Assembly: GCF_000269865.1 (NCBI RefSeq)
Contig: NZ_AKKV01000024.1
Span: forward strand, 280,681 to 344,680
From: Fictibacillus macauensis ZFHKF-1
Lineage (GTDB): Bacteria > Bacillota > Bacilli > Bacillales > Fictibacillaceae
Length of the DNA: 64,000 bases
Direction of reading: 5' to 3'
Of the stretch, positions 1 to 8,048 are shown piece by piece. Position 1 is the stretch's first letter. Every line of letters begins with the position of its first letter. The position numbers and the translations under genes were made by a program. Below the pieces are notes generated by a model. That model had not been told where the DNA came from and did no database searches. It worked only from the letters and a program-made list of their open reading frames with translations.

Positions 1-515
1 AGATCCTTGAGTCCAGTGTTAATGCCTGTAATGTCACCTTTTGGCGTGTTAATGTCCTCATAGATTTCAAAGAGCACATCATTTTTCGAGCGTTGCTTGT
101 TGATACCTACTTCCTGCAGTTCTGATAAGTCGTTGTATACTTCAACAATCTTTTCTTCTGTAGGTGAGTTAACCAAGCTTGCAGCTAGTTCTCTGGCACG
201 CCTTAAGCGGTACGACTCCAAGACCATTTTTTCGTACATCTCGAAGTTTTCTGTACTCGCAACGGCATCCGTTAACTGTGAGAGGTAGGTCACGCCACCG
301 ACTTGCTCAATGGCGCTCCCTAGCTCTGTGACCACTGTTACCATGTCCACAACTTTGCCAGCTTGATCTAGCTCCCGCATGGCTCTAAAAATTTGAACGT
401 GACTCACTCGTCCGAAATGTTCTGGAGACATGCGGCACTCTTGTATTAACTCTGGTTCATATAAAATACTGCCAAGCACCGCTTGTTCCGATTCGATGTT
501 AACAAGTCCGTCCAT
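1..515 (-). CDS. Phage replicative DNA helicase, DnaB-like (partial, cut by left edge)
   Basis: The frame starts at ATG 515 behind an AAGGAG site and stays open to the window edge (171 codons visible). The first ~105 residues read as a DnaB N-terminal domain (ESEQAVLGSILYEPELI near the start, GGVTYLSQL near residue 75). After a linker, GINTGLKD near residue 165 is where the RecA-like motor domain of DnaB begins, so the catalytic part is off the edge. It overlaps the loader gene by 17 bases. Order organiser-loader-helicase copies that of phage SPP1 genes 38-39-40. The role inferred is unwinding at the phage fork. Confidence 0.85.
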   Translation of the reverse strand, partial: MDGLVNIESEQAVLGSILYEPELIQECRMSPEHFGRVSHVQIFRAMRELDQAGKVVDMVTVVTELGSAIEQVGGVTYLSQLTDAVASTENFEMYEKMVLESYRLRRARELAASLVNSPTEEKIVEVYNDLSELQEVGINKQRSKNDVLFEIYEDINTPKGDITGINTGLKD

Positions 516-873
516 TCGCTTTCTGCTCCTTTAACCTAGCAAACATTGCTTTTATATCTGGCGCCAAAAAATCCTCTGCTGTCTTAAAATCGCCACTCTG
601 TTTTTGTGCTGCCACTTCCTGCTCCCACTGCTTCATCTTTCCAAGATGCCTGTTTTCCGCTTTATCAAAAACCGATATATCCGCGATGGCTGGCATGTAG
701 CCACTCTTAGCAATGTGGTGCATGAGTCGTTGCAGTACAGGCTCATAGGGCATTTTAATGAGTTGCTTCAACCAAATTTCAATGCGCTTTTCTCCTAACG
801 ATCCTGTTAAGTCAAACCTTGGATAAGCAGCTGCCACTTGTTCGATGATGCTTAACGCTTCTTTTTCGGTCAT
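499..873 (-). CDS. Helicase loader/inhibitor, SPP1 G39P-like
   Basis: A 124-residue small acidic/basic protein lying between a replisome organiser and a DnaB gene. The N-terminal region (EALSIIEQVAAAYPRFD, then WLKQLIKMPYEPVLQRLMHH) fits the helical domain of the SPP1 G39P loader family; the C-terminus is charged and probably disordered, as in G39P, whose tail contacts the helicase. Its ATG overlaps the upstream stop by one base (TAATG) and its 3' end overlaps the helicase start, implying coupled translation. Assignment rests on gene order plus family resemblance, not on a catalytic motif. Confidence 0.7.
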   Translation of the reverse strand: MTEKEALSIIEQVAAAYPRFDLTGSLGEKRIEIWLKQLIKMPYEPVLQRLMHHIAKSGYMPAIADISVFDKAENRHLGKMKQWEQEVAAQKQSGDFKTAEDFLAPDIKAMFARLKEQKANGRTC

Positions 874-1724
874 TACTCAACACCTCGCTTATCTGCAAAT
901 CGCTTCAAAGCATCAATACTGTTTTCTTGCTTTGGTGCTGTTGGTAAAGCTATGTCTCTCGGATTCTTGTAACCTTCTTTACGCCAACCGTTCAGTTTTT
1001 TATAGATAAACTTCCACGTGCGACCATTTCCTCTGGCTGCATCTTTAATCGCTTCTTGGACCATTTCAAGCGGGTTATCAAAACCAAATGCTTCAAAAAC
1101 ATCGTCCAGATCCTCGCGCAAAGTATGGTTAACCTTGTCCTCAGTGATAATCTTGTTAGCCAGCAACAAATCGATGACGTTATCGCCTTTTGGCGGTTCT
1201 TCTTTTTTTGGTGCCACTGGCTTTTTAGGTGGCTTGTCAGCCCTTAATTGCGCATTATTTGGGTTAATATCTGGATCAATGACATCGCGATTGATGTCCA
1301 CCAACTTAATGCGTATCTTGCTGTTGCCTATGTGATGACTTGGTTTAATCAGTAAGTATTCTTTTATGACAACAACCTCTTTACGTCGTGCGGTTGCTTC
1401 TATATAACGTTCCTGTACGCCCTTGGATGTTAATATCTCTTGCTCTTCATAAAGTTTTTTGTCGAAGAGATCCCAATTGATGCAATCGTCAAGTATGTTG
1501 GTCATGATGGTGTAATCAACGCCCACTCTGCGGGAAAAGAGCAGTTGTTCTTTTTCGCCCCATTCGTAGTAATAGCCGTTCTTGTATATCTTCATTAACA
1601 ACTTGACGATGACCGAAAACCCGACAAGACCATGCTTTGCTTCGATGAGTGCAATCTTGTCATCCTGGTCCATGTCTACATCAAGAGGGAAGTATTCCAG
1701 CCCTTCTTTTTTGGGCCTTGCCAT
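873..1724 (-). CDS. Phage replisome organiser, DUF4373/DnaD-type
   Basis: This 283-residue protein opens with a winged-helix-like domain (GLEYFPLDVDMDQDDKI, then HGLVGFSVIVKLLMKIY) typical of the Lin1244/Lin1753-type N-terminus found in phage replication initiators. A Pro/Lys-rich linker (residues ~155-180) follows, and a C-terminal helical segment (~185-265) resembles a DnaD-type domain. By analogy with SPP1 G38P it should bind the phage origin and recruit loader and helicase. An AAGGGGGC ribosome site precedes ATG 1724. In SPP1 an origin lies inside this gene; I did not resolve iterons here. Confidence 0.8.
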   Translation of the reverse strand: MARPKKEGLEYFPLDVDMDQDDKIALIEAKHGLVGFSVIVKLLMKIYKNGYYYEWGEKEQLLFSRRVGVDYTIMTNILDDCINWDLFDKKLYEEQEILTSKGVQERYIEATARRKEVVVIKEYLLIKPSHHIGNSKIRIKLVDINRDVIDPDINPNNAQLRADKPPKKPVAPKKEEPPKGDNVIDLLLANKIITEDKVNHTLREDLDDVFEAFGFDNPLEMVQEAIKDAARGNGRTWKFIYKKLNGWRKEGYKNPRDIALPTAPKQENSIDALKRFADKRGVE

Positions 1725-1738
1725 AAAACTAGCCCCCT

Positions 1739-1894
1739 TTAAAAAGTTTCTAAAACCCTTAAACTGCCTGTCTCACGATGCACAATGTGAAACTCTTTCG
1801 GAAATACTTTTATAACCAACCAGTTACGTGTATTTAAGCCCCGTAACTGCATATTTTCTTTTTGAGCACGTGATGGTTTTTTACCATGTTTCAT
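1739..1894 (-). CDS. Small conserved phage protein (DUF6906-like, 51 aa)
   Basis: ATG 1894 lies 7 bases after GGAGG. The 51-residue product begins MKHGKKPSRAQKE and contains NWLVIKVFPKEFHIVHRE, the pattern I associate with a short basic family common in Firmicute phages and listed as DUF6906. Function is unknown. It ends 15 bases before the organiser start, so the two are probably co-transcribed. Confidence 0.7.
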   Translation of the reverse strand: MKHGKKPSRAQKENMQLRGLNTRNWLVIKVFPKEFHIVHRETGSLRVLETF

Positions 1895-1978
1895 TTGCCA
1901 TCCTCCTTTAGCGACCATTTATAAAAACGTTAGCGATTATAAAGCAAACTGACACGATCAAAACAGAAAGTAGCAATG

Positions 1979-2707
1979 TCATTCCGTTTCTGCCTTTCGT
2001 GACCACTTGCCTTTTGTAAGTCTTTCGCCTACAAGCGAAGTACCTCGCCATTCACCCCTAGATGAAACCTTTAATTGTAAGTCACCCTCAAATAGGCGAT
2101 ACTCACTGATGACGTTTCCCATGTGGCTCAAAACCGTTTCCCCTTCGCCTAGCAACTTGATTGCTTCGTACGGCTCAATAAAGTCGTATTCTGGTTGTTT
2201 TTTGACGATACGCCATTTTGTATTTAGATCCGATTTGTCCAAATAACCATACGGATTTTTCGATTCGATACCCTTGAATTCAAAAACGCTATCATTCCAA
2301 TACGCTTTAATCGACCAGTCACTAGATATCGCTTCCTCATCTTCCTTCAAGTGGTCAATCACTTGCCCAATCGTTACCCATTCCGGTTCTTTTGGTGTTA
2401 CGATTGTGAAGTATCTCTCGTTGTAAGCAACGCTACGAAACATCACTTCCCAATGGTTATGACCAACATAGTTTTTAAGAGTATGAATTTTGCTACGCCC
2501 TTCTATAATCACTTTGTCCCCCACCTTGTACGGCGTTTCTAGTTCAACTTGGTCAAGGCGTTCATAATCGCGTCCGCCGTCATTTGTTGCATAGGTGAAT
2601 GTTTTACTTTTGCCGTCTAGCTTTAGAACCTCTACAACGTAACTAGACCTATTAAAATTGGTGCCATCCTTCTTTTTCACAATGCTCCCAACCTCAACCT
2701 TGCTCAT
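1979..2707 (-). CDS. Phage protein of unknown function (242 aa)
   Basis: Recognisable only as a phage early-region protein. It seems to be built from beta-rich segments: an N-terminal part with IVKKKDGTNF and YKVGDKVIIEGRS, the latter an SH3/KOW-like 'VGDKV' turn, then a middle part with WVTIGQVIDHLKEDEEAIS. The same WRIV/WVTI rhythm recurs after residue 160, which suggests internal duplication. The start ATG overlaps the stop of the 55-residue upstream ORF (ATGA). No catalytic motif is visible, and I make no functional claim. Confidence 0.7.
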   Translation of the reverse strand: MSKVEVGSIVKKKDGTNFNRSSYVVEVLKLDGKSKTFTYATNDGGRDYERLDQVELETPYKVGDKVIIEGRSKIHTLKNYVGHNHWEVMFRSVAYNERYFTIVTPKEPEWVTIGQVIDHLKEDEEAISSDWSIKAYWNDSVFEFKGIESKNPYGYLDKSDLNTKWRIVKKQPEYDFIEPYEAIKLLGEGETVLSHMGNVISEYRLFEGDLQLKVSSRGEWRGTSLVGERLTKGKWSRKAETE

Positions 2708-2871
2708 TCGCCCTCATCCCTTCTCTCGCATAACGCGAATCCGTTTTTCACACCCTTAACGATGTAATGCGGATACCGCTGCATATACTCTTTAACAGCT
2801 TGTACAATCTCGGCTTTAGTGGAGCACTCCCGCCATATACGCTTTGGCAGGAGCACCCGATAAGGCACCAT
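2704..2871 (-). CDS. Small phage ORF (55 aa), unknown
   Basis: The ORF runs from ATG 2871 (overlapping the recT stop as TAATG) to a TGA that overlaps the next gene's ATG as ATGA. Both junctions are the classic signature of translational coupling, which is the main support for it being real. The product is basic, with AEIVQAVKEYMQRYPHYIVK in the middle. Function unknown. Confidence 0.6.
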   Translation of the reverse strand: MVPYRVLLPKRIWRECSTKAEIVQAVKEYMQRYPHYIVKGVKNGFALCERRDEGE

Positions 2872-3752
2872 TACTCAACTTCGTCAAAGTCGATGTCCAG
2901 CACATCGCTCTCTGGTGCTTGTTGTGATTGCAGATCAATGAGTTTTGCTAAGCCCGCAACTTCTTGGAGAGAAAGGTCTTTAGCGTTTTTGTTAAACTTT
3001 TCAGCGATGAGAGACTTGAGGTCATCCTTGCCCCATGATGCTGTTTTTTCTTTAATGACCTGCCATTGAGCCTTAAGCTGCTCTTCTTCGGACACCAATT
3101 CGCCTTCTTCTACTTGGATGGACTGTGGTGTGATGTCGCGGCGTTCTTGGCGTTGCGGTTGATAATCTTCTTGTGTATTGCCCATGACGCTATCATCAGC
3201 ATCGATACCAAACTGAAGCTTTAGAGCACGCTTGAGCGTATGTTTTTTAAACATGTCGTTAAAGTAGGTGTTCCACTGGCTACCTTGTTTTTTCTTGAAG
3301 TGCTCGACCTCTTCTGTTTCGATGATAACCACCTTATCTGGGCTACCTTCTTTACGAGCGACTGCATAAGCAGCTACCACTTTCCCACGCGGGAATTTAA
3401 CCGAATGCTTCGTTACTTTTAACTCTTGAGAGTCTTGGTCAATCTCCACTTCAAACTCATCATTTTCGTGCACCAGCTGCGTTGTTACGCCTTTAAAATC
3501 TTCACGCTTTTGAGCCAGATGCAGGATACCTTCAACAGCAACTTGGATGCTCATTTGATTGCCGTACTTGATAAAGTAAATGTGGTTTTTAAAAGGGTTT
3601 AAGCCATTGTTCGAACAGATCTGGATGAAAAGAGCAAACTCTTCATTTGATGCATTGACAGCGTAAGTATTTTTGATTGTTGCAAGTTCCGTCTCCGAAA
3701 AGAATCCAGTAAGTGCTTGCGTGTTAATAGGTGCTAATTGATTTTTTGCCAT
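2871..3752 (-). CDS. Single-strand annealing recombinase, Bet/RecT family
   Basis: A 293-residue protein with the hallmarks of the phage Bet/RecT family: an N-terminal region around residues 15-60 (LATIKNTYAVNASNEEFALF, then CSNNGLNPF), the IYFIKYGNQMSIQVAVEGIL core at ~60-80, and a middle with KKHTLKRALKLQFG at ~170. The C-terminal third is acidic and variable, as usual. It should anneal complementary single strands during phage recombination. The ribosome site is TTAGGGGG. It lies next to a large zinc-hook ATPase gene and no obvious exonuclease is visible nearby. Confidence 0.9.
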   Translation of the reverse strand: MAKNQLAPINTQALTGFFSETELATIKNTYAVNASNEEFALFIQICSNNGLNPFKNHIYFIKYGNQMSIQVAVEGILHLAQKREDFKGVTTQLVHENDEFEVEIDQDSQELKVTKHSVKFPRGKVVAAYAVARKEGSPDKVVIIETEEVEHFKKKQGSQWNTYFNDMFKKHTLKRALKLQFGIDADDSVMGNTQEDYQPQRQERRDITPQSIQVEEGELVSEEEQLKAQWQVIKEKTASWGKDDLKSLIAEKFNKNAKDLSLQEVAGLAKLIDLQSQQAPESDVLDIDFDEVE

Positions 3753-3771
3753 TGTAAGTTCCCCCTAATTT

Positions 3772-4203
3772 TTATAGTTCTTGTGAACCTTCGTTATCCG
3801 CAATCATCATGGCGCAGTTAGCGATCATGGTACAGTATCGCGTGATTGCAAACTTGTCTTTATCACGTTTGTTAAGCTCTGAAATTAAGAATCCACTTAC
3901 TTCTTCCAGAACTCCAAGTTCTTTGTTCTCGATTGAAAACATCTTCGGAAATTGGTGCTCCATCAATAACGAGAAATCATGTATCATTTTGCGTGGTGCT
4001 GGCATTGGAGGTAATTGCTGAACAAAGTTAGCAACACCGCCGTCCAGGTTATAAACATCGATACAATCTCTGTATGCGCCCATTCTTAAAGCAAGAAGGC
4101 TTTCGTCACTGCTTCTATAACTTTCTAAACGTGGTGACTCTTCAAAAGCTTTTCTTGCTTCTTCTACAAAATCCAAGTGCCGTTTTGTAATTTGAACAGT
4201 CAT
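3772..4203 (-). CDS. Phage protein of unknown function (143 aa)
   Basis: Lies between the ATPase and the annealing protein; its ATG overlaps the ATPase stop (TAATG), so it is translated from the same message. The sequence is helical and without recognisable motif (LLALRMGAYRDCIDVYNL near residue 37; a Met-rich segment TMIANCAMMIADNEG near the end). The position suggests a role in recombination or in modifying the ATPase, but nothing in the sequence tests this. Confidence 0.65.
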   Translation of the reverse strand: MTVQITKRHLDFVEEARKAFEESPRLESYRSSDESLLALRMGAYRDCIDVYNLDGGVANFVQQLPPMPAPRKMIHDFSLLMEHQFPKMFSIENKELGVLEEVSGFLISELNKRDKDKFAITRYCTMIANCAMMIADNEGSQEL

Positions 4204-5726
4204 TACTTAACACTCTCCTTTTCTGCTTTTATAGCAAGCTCTTGGTCTGCTACTCTCGCAACAATTAACTGCCCTGTTGGCTTTGGAAAGCGCAAAATGC
4301 TTTCGGCGTTATCTACAAAGCATGGAGCAATTAACTCCGACTTACTGCTTAACACCTCAACCAGTTCCAAGCCTGCTCTAATCCGTTCGGCGGTGCTCAA
4401 CTTACCAAAAGGCTTGCCGTCCATTTCAATTTCAAAGATGACACGTTGCCCGCCGTTCTTTAGGTCTTCGAACAGCCGTACTGATATGGTCGTAAACAGT
4501 TCATCCATTTTCTTCATCATTAACTCTGTCCGTTTCGCATGAAACTCTTTGATGGCATCCACAATCTTTAATGACTGATTGCGCTCTGATCGGATGGATT
4601 GTTGGTCCTGCTCTGCTTCTGTTACCGCACTTTCTAACTCTTTGAGCCTGTCTGTTTCTTTTGATTTATACACAAGCTCGAATATCTTTTGGTCATACTC
4701 ATGCAGCTTGTCACGAGCGGACAAATCAGCATCCGGCATGAGTACCAATCGATCACGTAAAGCAATAAACTTTTCTTGTAACGCTTTGCCTTGTTCTGCT
4801 TCGGCTCTGGCGCGGTCTGCTCTATGTTGCTTCACCTTTTGGACAGATTCTTCATCTAAAGGCTGTCCGCATGTTGTGCAGTTTTCTTTAATCACTTCGC
4901 CTTTAATTTGTTTAAAGCGTGCTTGTATGGCCTTGATGTCATTGCGCATACTTTCAAACTGAGACATTAGCTTCGTTTTTTCTTGATGCTGTTGCACCGC
5001 ATCCGCTGTTGAGTCTTCCAGTGCCTTACGTTCGCCCTTTAACTGCTCAATTTCTTCCATTAACTTTTCTTTGACGATGTTAGCAGCAAGCTCTTTTTGC
5101 TTTTCCAACTGCTCTCTGAGCGTTAAGACACGTTCACTGGCACGATCATATTTCTTATCGTTTTTCTTATAAATATCACGATGCTGGTCTTCTAAATTAT
5201 CGAGCGATTCCTTTTTGAGCGGTTCTTCTAACGCCGCTGCATCTTGCTTGCCCATCACTGCCAATACTTCTTTGTTCATTGGCTCGCTCACATAACTAAG
5301 GAGCTGTTCGCGCTGATCCTGCCACTTCTGCGAAGAAAAGTATGTTGGGTTAAACAGTGACAAGAATAGGTTTTTATCAAACAATGATTCTACAAACTCG
5401 TTATAAGGCGTTGCTTTCTTAGGTACTTCATTGATGTAAAATTTCGCTTTGCCCTTTTCTAGCACTCGTCCTAGCAATGTTTTCTGTCCATCAATGTTGA
5501 ACAACAATTCAACCTTTGTTTCCTCAACCTCTCTATCGATTGGCGTTGGATTAAGCGTAGACCCTAGTGCATCGACACCGTATAAAAGCCATGTGATGCT
5601 ATCCCCAATGGATGACTTACCTGCACCATTACTACCAAGCACCGTCGTTACATCGCCGAATGCGATGTTTAAAGATTGATGGTTTTTGAAGTTGGTAAGA
5701 ACCAACTGTTCAAATGTTAGTTTCAA
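4203..5726 (-). CDS. AAA ATPase, SbcC/Rad50-like with zinc-hook CxxC
   Basis: The N-terminus carries Walker A (GSNGAGKSS, ~31-39) in a Rad50/SbcC context (LTNFKNHQSLNIAFGD). Long heptad-rich coiled coil surrounds a CTTCGQPL hook at ~282, and the C-terminus shows a signature-like LSTAERIRAG and PCFVDNAES. The family tethers or processes DNA ends; standalone short versions are common in phage recombination modules. I chose TTG 5726 as start: AGGGAGG sits 9 bases upstream, whereas the longer frame to TTG 5762 would place that site inside the coding region. No Mre11-type nuclease is adjacent. Confidence 0.8.
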   Translation of the reverse strand: MKLTFEQLVLTNFKNHQSLNIAFGDVTTVLGSNGAGKSSIGDSITWLLYGVDALGSTLNPTPIDREVEETKVELLFNIDGQKTLLGRVLEKGKAKFYINEVPKKATPYNEFVESLFDKNLFLSLFNPTYFSSQKWQDQREQLLSYVSEPMNKEVLAVMGKQDAAALEEPLKKESLDNLEDQHRDIYKKNDKKYDRASERVLTLREQLEKQKELAANIVKEKLMEEIEQLKGERKALEDSTADAVQQHQEKTKLMSQFESMRNDIKAIQARFKQIKGEVIKENCTTCGQPLDEESVQKVKQHRADRARAEAEQGKALQEKFIALRDRLVLMPDADLSARDKLHEYDQKIFELVYKSKETDRLKELESAVTEAEQDQQSIRSERNQSLKIVDAIKEFHAKRTELMMKKMDELFTTISVRLFEDLKNGGQRVIFEIEMDGKPFGKLSTAERIRAGLELVEVLSSKSELIAPCFVDNAESILRFPKPTGQLIVARVADQELAIKAEKESVK

Positions 5727-5799
5727 AGTTTTTTTCCTCCCTAGTTTGAATAATTGGGACAAGACCGCATATACTAGGTGTACATGGATTAGTCCAAGT

Positions 5800-5829
5800 G
5801 TTTAATCGCTTTGGCAGAAGCAATTAAAC
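5800..5829 (-). promoter_or_regulatory. Hairpin ahead of the zinc-hook ATPase
   Basis: GTTTAAT at 5800-5806 pairs with ATTAAAC at 5823-5829, extended by GCTT/AAGC inside. It lies in the 107-base gap between two tightly packed phage operons and is not followed by a T-run, so it is more likely a processing or leader element than a terminator. No function is shown by the sequence. Confidence 0.35.
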
Positions 5830-5833
5830 AGGC

Positions 5834-6049
5834 TTATTTGGCTAGTTCTGCATACGCAATATCTTGGATGAAGAGTTCTGCGCATTCTCCGCTTCGGTGC
5901 ATGACATCGTTTCGGACGCGCCAGATCTCTTCATTCTTGTAAATCTCACCGCCACACCCTGCGCAGTAATACAGCTCCTCTTCTTCCTGCGGGTCTTTGA
6001 TGCCATAGCCGTTTGGCTCAACCGTTTGATTTTCAACCTCTTCTCTCAC
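5834..6049 (-). CDS. Small phage protein with CxxC knuckle (71 aa)
   Basis: GTG 6049 follows AAGGAGGTGAG at ideal spacing. The acidic product has LYYCAGCGGEIY at ~26-37 and a later H...C pair (VMHRSGEC), which could bind zinc. The family is unknown, though such short zinc-ribbon proteins are frequent in phage early operons. An alternative overlapping frame here is Ser/Arg-rich and looks like a shadow. Confidence 0.65.
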   Translation of the reverse strand: MREEVENQTVEPNGYGIKDPQEEEELYYCAGCGGEIYKNEEIWRVRNDVMHRSGECAELFIQDIAYAELAK

Positions 6050-6064
6050 TTTGTTCTCACCTCC

Positions 6065-6298
6065 TTAAAATGGGCACTCAATAGCGACTCCCTCTGGTTG
6101 GTTCATGATGTGTAGATATTCACCACCCAAGAAATCAAACAGCTCATACCCTCTACCTAATTCCTTTAACAAGCCAATCACTTGCTCTTTTAATGCAGCT
6201 GGTACATCCACGCATCCGTTTTCTTCAAGCTCTATTTTGATGCGCTCCATGTTTTCAAAAACCGCAACTTGTTGCCCATGATAATTAACGATTTTCAT
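6065..6298 (-). CDS. Phage protein of unknown function (77 aa)
   Basis: Its ATG overlaps the stop of the 39-residue membrane ORF as AATGA. The product is acidic and amphipathic (FENMERIKIELEENG, then ALKEQVIGLLKELGRG). No domain is recognised. It belongs to the run of overlapping small ORFs from 6719 to 5834. Confidence 0.6.
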   Translation of the reverse strand: MKIVNYHGQQVAVFENMERIKIELEENGCVDVPAALKEQVIGLLKELGRGYELFDFLGGEYLHIMNQPEGVAIECPF

Positions 6299-6414
6299 TT
6301 TTGTTTGCCCTCCATTTGTTCAGCCGTCATTTTGCATGCTTCCCACCAGGTTACTGGCAACCCGATTGCGATAAAGCTACCGATCAACAGCAGACAGTAA
6401 TTTGATAACGTCAT
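6295..6414 (-). CDS. Single-span membrane peptide (39 aa)
   Basis: ATG 6414 overlaps the upstream stop as ATGA, so I prefer this start over a longer frame reaching 6486. The product has one hydrophobic segment (YCLLLIGSFIAIGLPVTWW) and a short charged tail. The holin/antiholin or superinfection-exclusion classes contain peptides of this shape, but at this early-region position the role is open. Confidence 0.5.
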   Translation of the reverse strand: MTLSNYCLLLIGSFIAIGLPVTWWEACKMTAEQMEGKQK

Positions 6415-6719
6415 ACCATCACCTTCGGGCCATTCTTCTTTTGGAAACGTGCCAGTGAGTGTTGCACCCACTTTGCTAAGTTCCAATAACTATCAGCCAC
6501 ATCTGCTTTGTTTGTTTCAAGCGCGTTGTATGCGTATTTGTTAAGAGCACGCATGATGTATTTAAACTCCATACCGTCAATCGGTTGACTTGTTAAAACT
6601 TTTTCAGCTGCGATGTTGAATAATCTAAGATGATACCCACCTAGCTCCATTTGATATGATGCAACAGCTGTCTCAATCATTTGGCGATCACTTGGCATTA
6701 ATGGCAAGGTACCTTTCAT
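6411..6719 (-). CDS. Phage protein of unknown function (102 aa)
   Basis: Preceded by GAGAGGGG. The protein is helical throughout (MIETAVASYQMELGGYHLR, then ALNKYAYNALETNKADVADSYW), with aromatic residues spaced like a helical bundle. I do not recognise the family. It sits directly after the antirepressor and starts a chain of ATGA-coupled ORFs. Confidence 0.6.
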   Translation of the reverse strand: MKGTLPLMPSDRQMIETAVASYQMELGGYHLRLFNIAAEKVLTSQPIDGMEFKYIMRALNKYAYNALETNKADVADSYWNLAKWVQHSLARFQKKNGPKVMV

Positions 6720-6743
6720 GTTCGTTTATCCCCTCTCAGTTTT

Positions 6744-7493
6744 TTAAAGAAGTGCCATTTCTTTTTTAAGCCGGTTATTGATGTACACTTGACCTTTTGG
6801 CGTGACGCGTGTTGTTAACCAAGTAAAGGAGCCTTTATCGTTTTCCTTTACACCCTGCGCAACCTCGAAGTATCCGCGGTCAATGTATTCTTGGTATGGC
6901 TCATTCTTATCTTTAAAAATTAACTTCCACTCACGAAGCTTTTGATACAAGCGGCGCTCTCCGATATTGATACCTTGTTTTGATAACAACTTGGCAAGCT
7001 CTCGGATAAGTAGTGCTTTTTCCGATGCCATACACACTTCAGCAAAACTGACTAATGGTTGTTGCTTCTGTACAGTTAGTTCTGCTTGTGCTCTTTTGGC
7101 TTGTTCTGCTTTTAACTGCTGTGCAAGTTGGATAATGGTATCCGGATTACTTAGCACCTCTTCAATCTTTTGCGGTGTCATGTAGGCTCCATGCTTGCGG
7201 ATCGATGGGAGCACTTCTTGTTTGACCCATTTTTTAAACTGCTTTGCTTCTCGTTTGCGACTGGCGAAGATGAGTTCGTAAAGTCCTGATTCATTGACTA
7301 TATTGGTGTTTCCTTGACGACCTAAGTTCAACTTAGCCCGTTCTTCTTCATCAAGTCTCTGTAAAACCATCGTCGGATTTGACAGTTCTAAAATTGTGCA
7401 TACATCCTTTGCAACAAACCAAGGCTCACCGTTTTGCAAAACCGTTCTGACTTGATGACCAGAATACTCAAACACCTTTTGAAGTTGATCCAT
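6744..7493 (-). CDS. Phage antirepressor, BRO-N plus KilAC
   Basis: The 249-residue product begins MDQLQKVFEYSGHQVRT and continues with the BRO-N signature (GEPWFVAKDVCTILELSNP, NESGLYELIFASRK, ending KEVLPSIRKHGAYMT at ~100). The C-terminal half is a KilAC-type domain (VCMASEKALLIRELAKLLS, RRLYQKLREW, VTPKGQVYINNRL). Such proteins lift repression of the early genes. ATG 7493 is chosen because an AAAGGGG site sits 6-10 bases upstream; the frame is open 12 codons further but lacks a site. Confidence 0.9.
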   Translation of the reverse strand: MDQLQKVFEYSGHQVRTVLQNGEPWFVAKDVCTILELSNPTMVLQRLDEEERAKLNLGRQGNTNIVNESGLYELIFASRKREAKQFKKWVKQEVLPSIRKHGAYMTPQKIEEVLSNPDTIIQLAQQLKAEQAKRAQAELTVQKQQPLVSFAEVCMASEKALLIRELAKLLSKQGINIGERRLYQKLREWKLIFKDKNEPYQEYIDRGYFEVAQGVKENDKGSFTWLTTRVTPKGQVYINNRLKKEMALL

Positions 7494-7596
7494 GTTTATC
7501 CCCTTTCTTCTCATAGAAAGCTTTTGCATGTTTCATGAAGAGCTGTAACTGCTCAAACGTTTTTGTTTCGAAGTAAGCTCTCAACAGCTGTTTCAT
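7468..7596 (-). CDS. Small phage ORF (42 aa) overlapping antirepressor start
   Basis: ATG 7596 follows GAGGGG. The product, starting MKQLLRAYFETKTFEQLQ, is amphipathic and ends after the antirepressor start codon. Overlap on both sides (with the 52-residue ORF and with the antirepressor) lowers certainty, but the helical composition and ribosome site favour translation. Function unknown. Confidence 0.4.
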   Translation of the reverse strand: MKQLLRAYFETKTFEQLQLFMKHAKAFYEKKGDKHGSTSKGV

Positions 7597-7711
7597 AATC
7601 CATCCCCTCACGCATCATTCGATTTATCTCCTTGGAGATCTTAATCAAACTTGGTAGTAAAGTCTCAATTAAAAACTTGGATTGTTTTTTGTTAAGGACT
7701 ATTTTCCCCAT
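7553..7711 (-). CDS. Small phage protein (52 aa)
   Basis: ATG 7711 follows AAGGAGGTTACT at ideal spacing. The product reads MGKIVLNKKQSKFLIETLL and continues helical to NKNV. It lies between the Cro-like regulator and the antirepressor in the leftward operon. The family is not recognised. Confidence 0.55.
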   Translation of the reverse strand: MGKIVLNKKQSKFLIETLLPSLIKISKEINRMMREGMDYETAVESLLRNKNV

Positions 7712-7761
7712 AGTAACCTCCTTGTTGACTTATAAAACTTGTTCTAAAAAGCCACAAACCC

Positions 7762-7950
7762 TTAAAAAAAATCCCTTAACGATACATTCAACTCATCCGC
7801 AATTCGAGCCATCAAAGCAAAACTCGGCGATGTGGTTCCGTTTACTACCTTGGATAAATGGGAGCGATCAATGCCCAAACGTTTTGCTAATTCAGTTTGA
7901 GTCACACCTTTTTCCTTCATAATCACCTTTAGTTTTTCACCATCCAACAC
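7762..7950 (-). CDS. Cro-like XRE-family regulator (62 aa)
   Basis: The HTH region reads KEKGVTQTELAKRLGIDRSH followed by LSKVVNGTTSPSFALMARIA, a standard XRE (Cro/C1) fold. GTG 7950 is placed 8 bases after AAGGAGG; the open frame extends upstream but that part is Cys-rich non-coding sequence overlying the operators. It is the first gene of the leftward early operon and divergent from the repressor at 8162, so it most likely plays the Cro role in the lytic/lysogenic switch. Confidence 0.8.
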   Translation of the reverse strand: MLDGEKLKVIMKEKGVTQTELAKRLGIDRSHLSKVVNGTTSPSFALMARIADELNVSLRDFF

Positions 7951-8018
7951 CAATTTCACCTCCTTAAAATTAATTGTCGTTATTTTGTGGTTTTTAGCGC
8001 CACAACCCTTGCAAATAG

Positions 8019-8047
8019 AATATATCACCTTGTTGCAATGTATGCAA
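8019..8047 (-). promoter_or_regulatory. Leftward early promoter
   Basis: TTGCAT (8047-8042) and TATATT (8024-8019) are separated by 17 bases on the minus strand, a good vegetative promoter for the Cro-like operon. The -35 hexamer is embedded in the GTTGCA-N5-TGCAAC operator. Confidence 0.6.
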
Positions 8048-8048
8048 C
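8032..8048. promoter_or_regulatory. Phage operator, perfect inverted repeat
   Basis: GTTGCA-N5-TGCAAC is a perfect palindrome overlapping the leftward -35 box. A second copy of the half-site occurs as the self-complementary TGTTGCAACA at 8073-8082, and a half-site TTGCAA lies at 8009-8014. The spacing of two palindromes (about 40 bases) between divergent regulators is what repressor/Cro operators look like. Confidence 0.6.

Noticed and set aside
5842..6036. Alternative 64-residue frame inside the CxxC protein gene
   Set aside because: The other frame starts at a GTG with a perfect ribosome site and has a sensible CxxC protein; this one is Ser/Arg-rich.
7632..7922. 96-residue plus-strand ORF over the regulator genes
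   Set aside because: Antisense to the Cro-like and 52-residue genes, both of which have ribosome sites; no site of its own.
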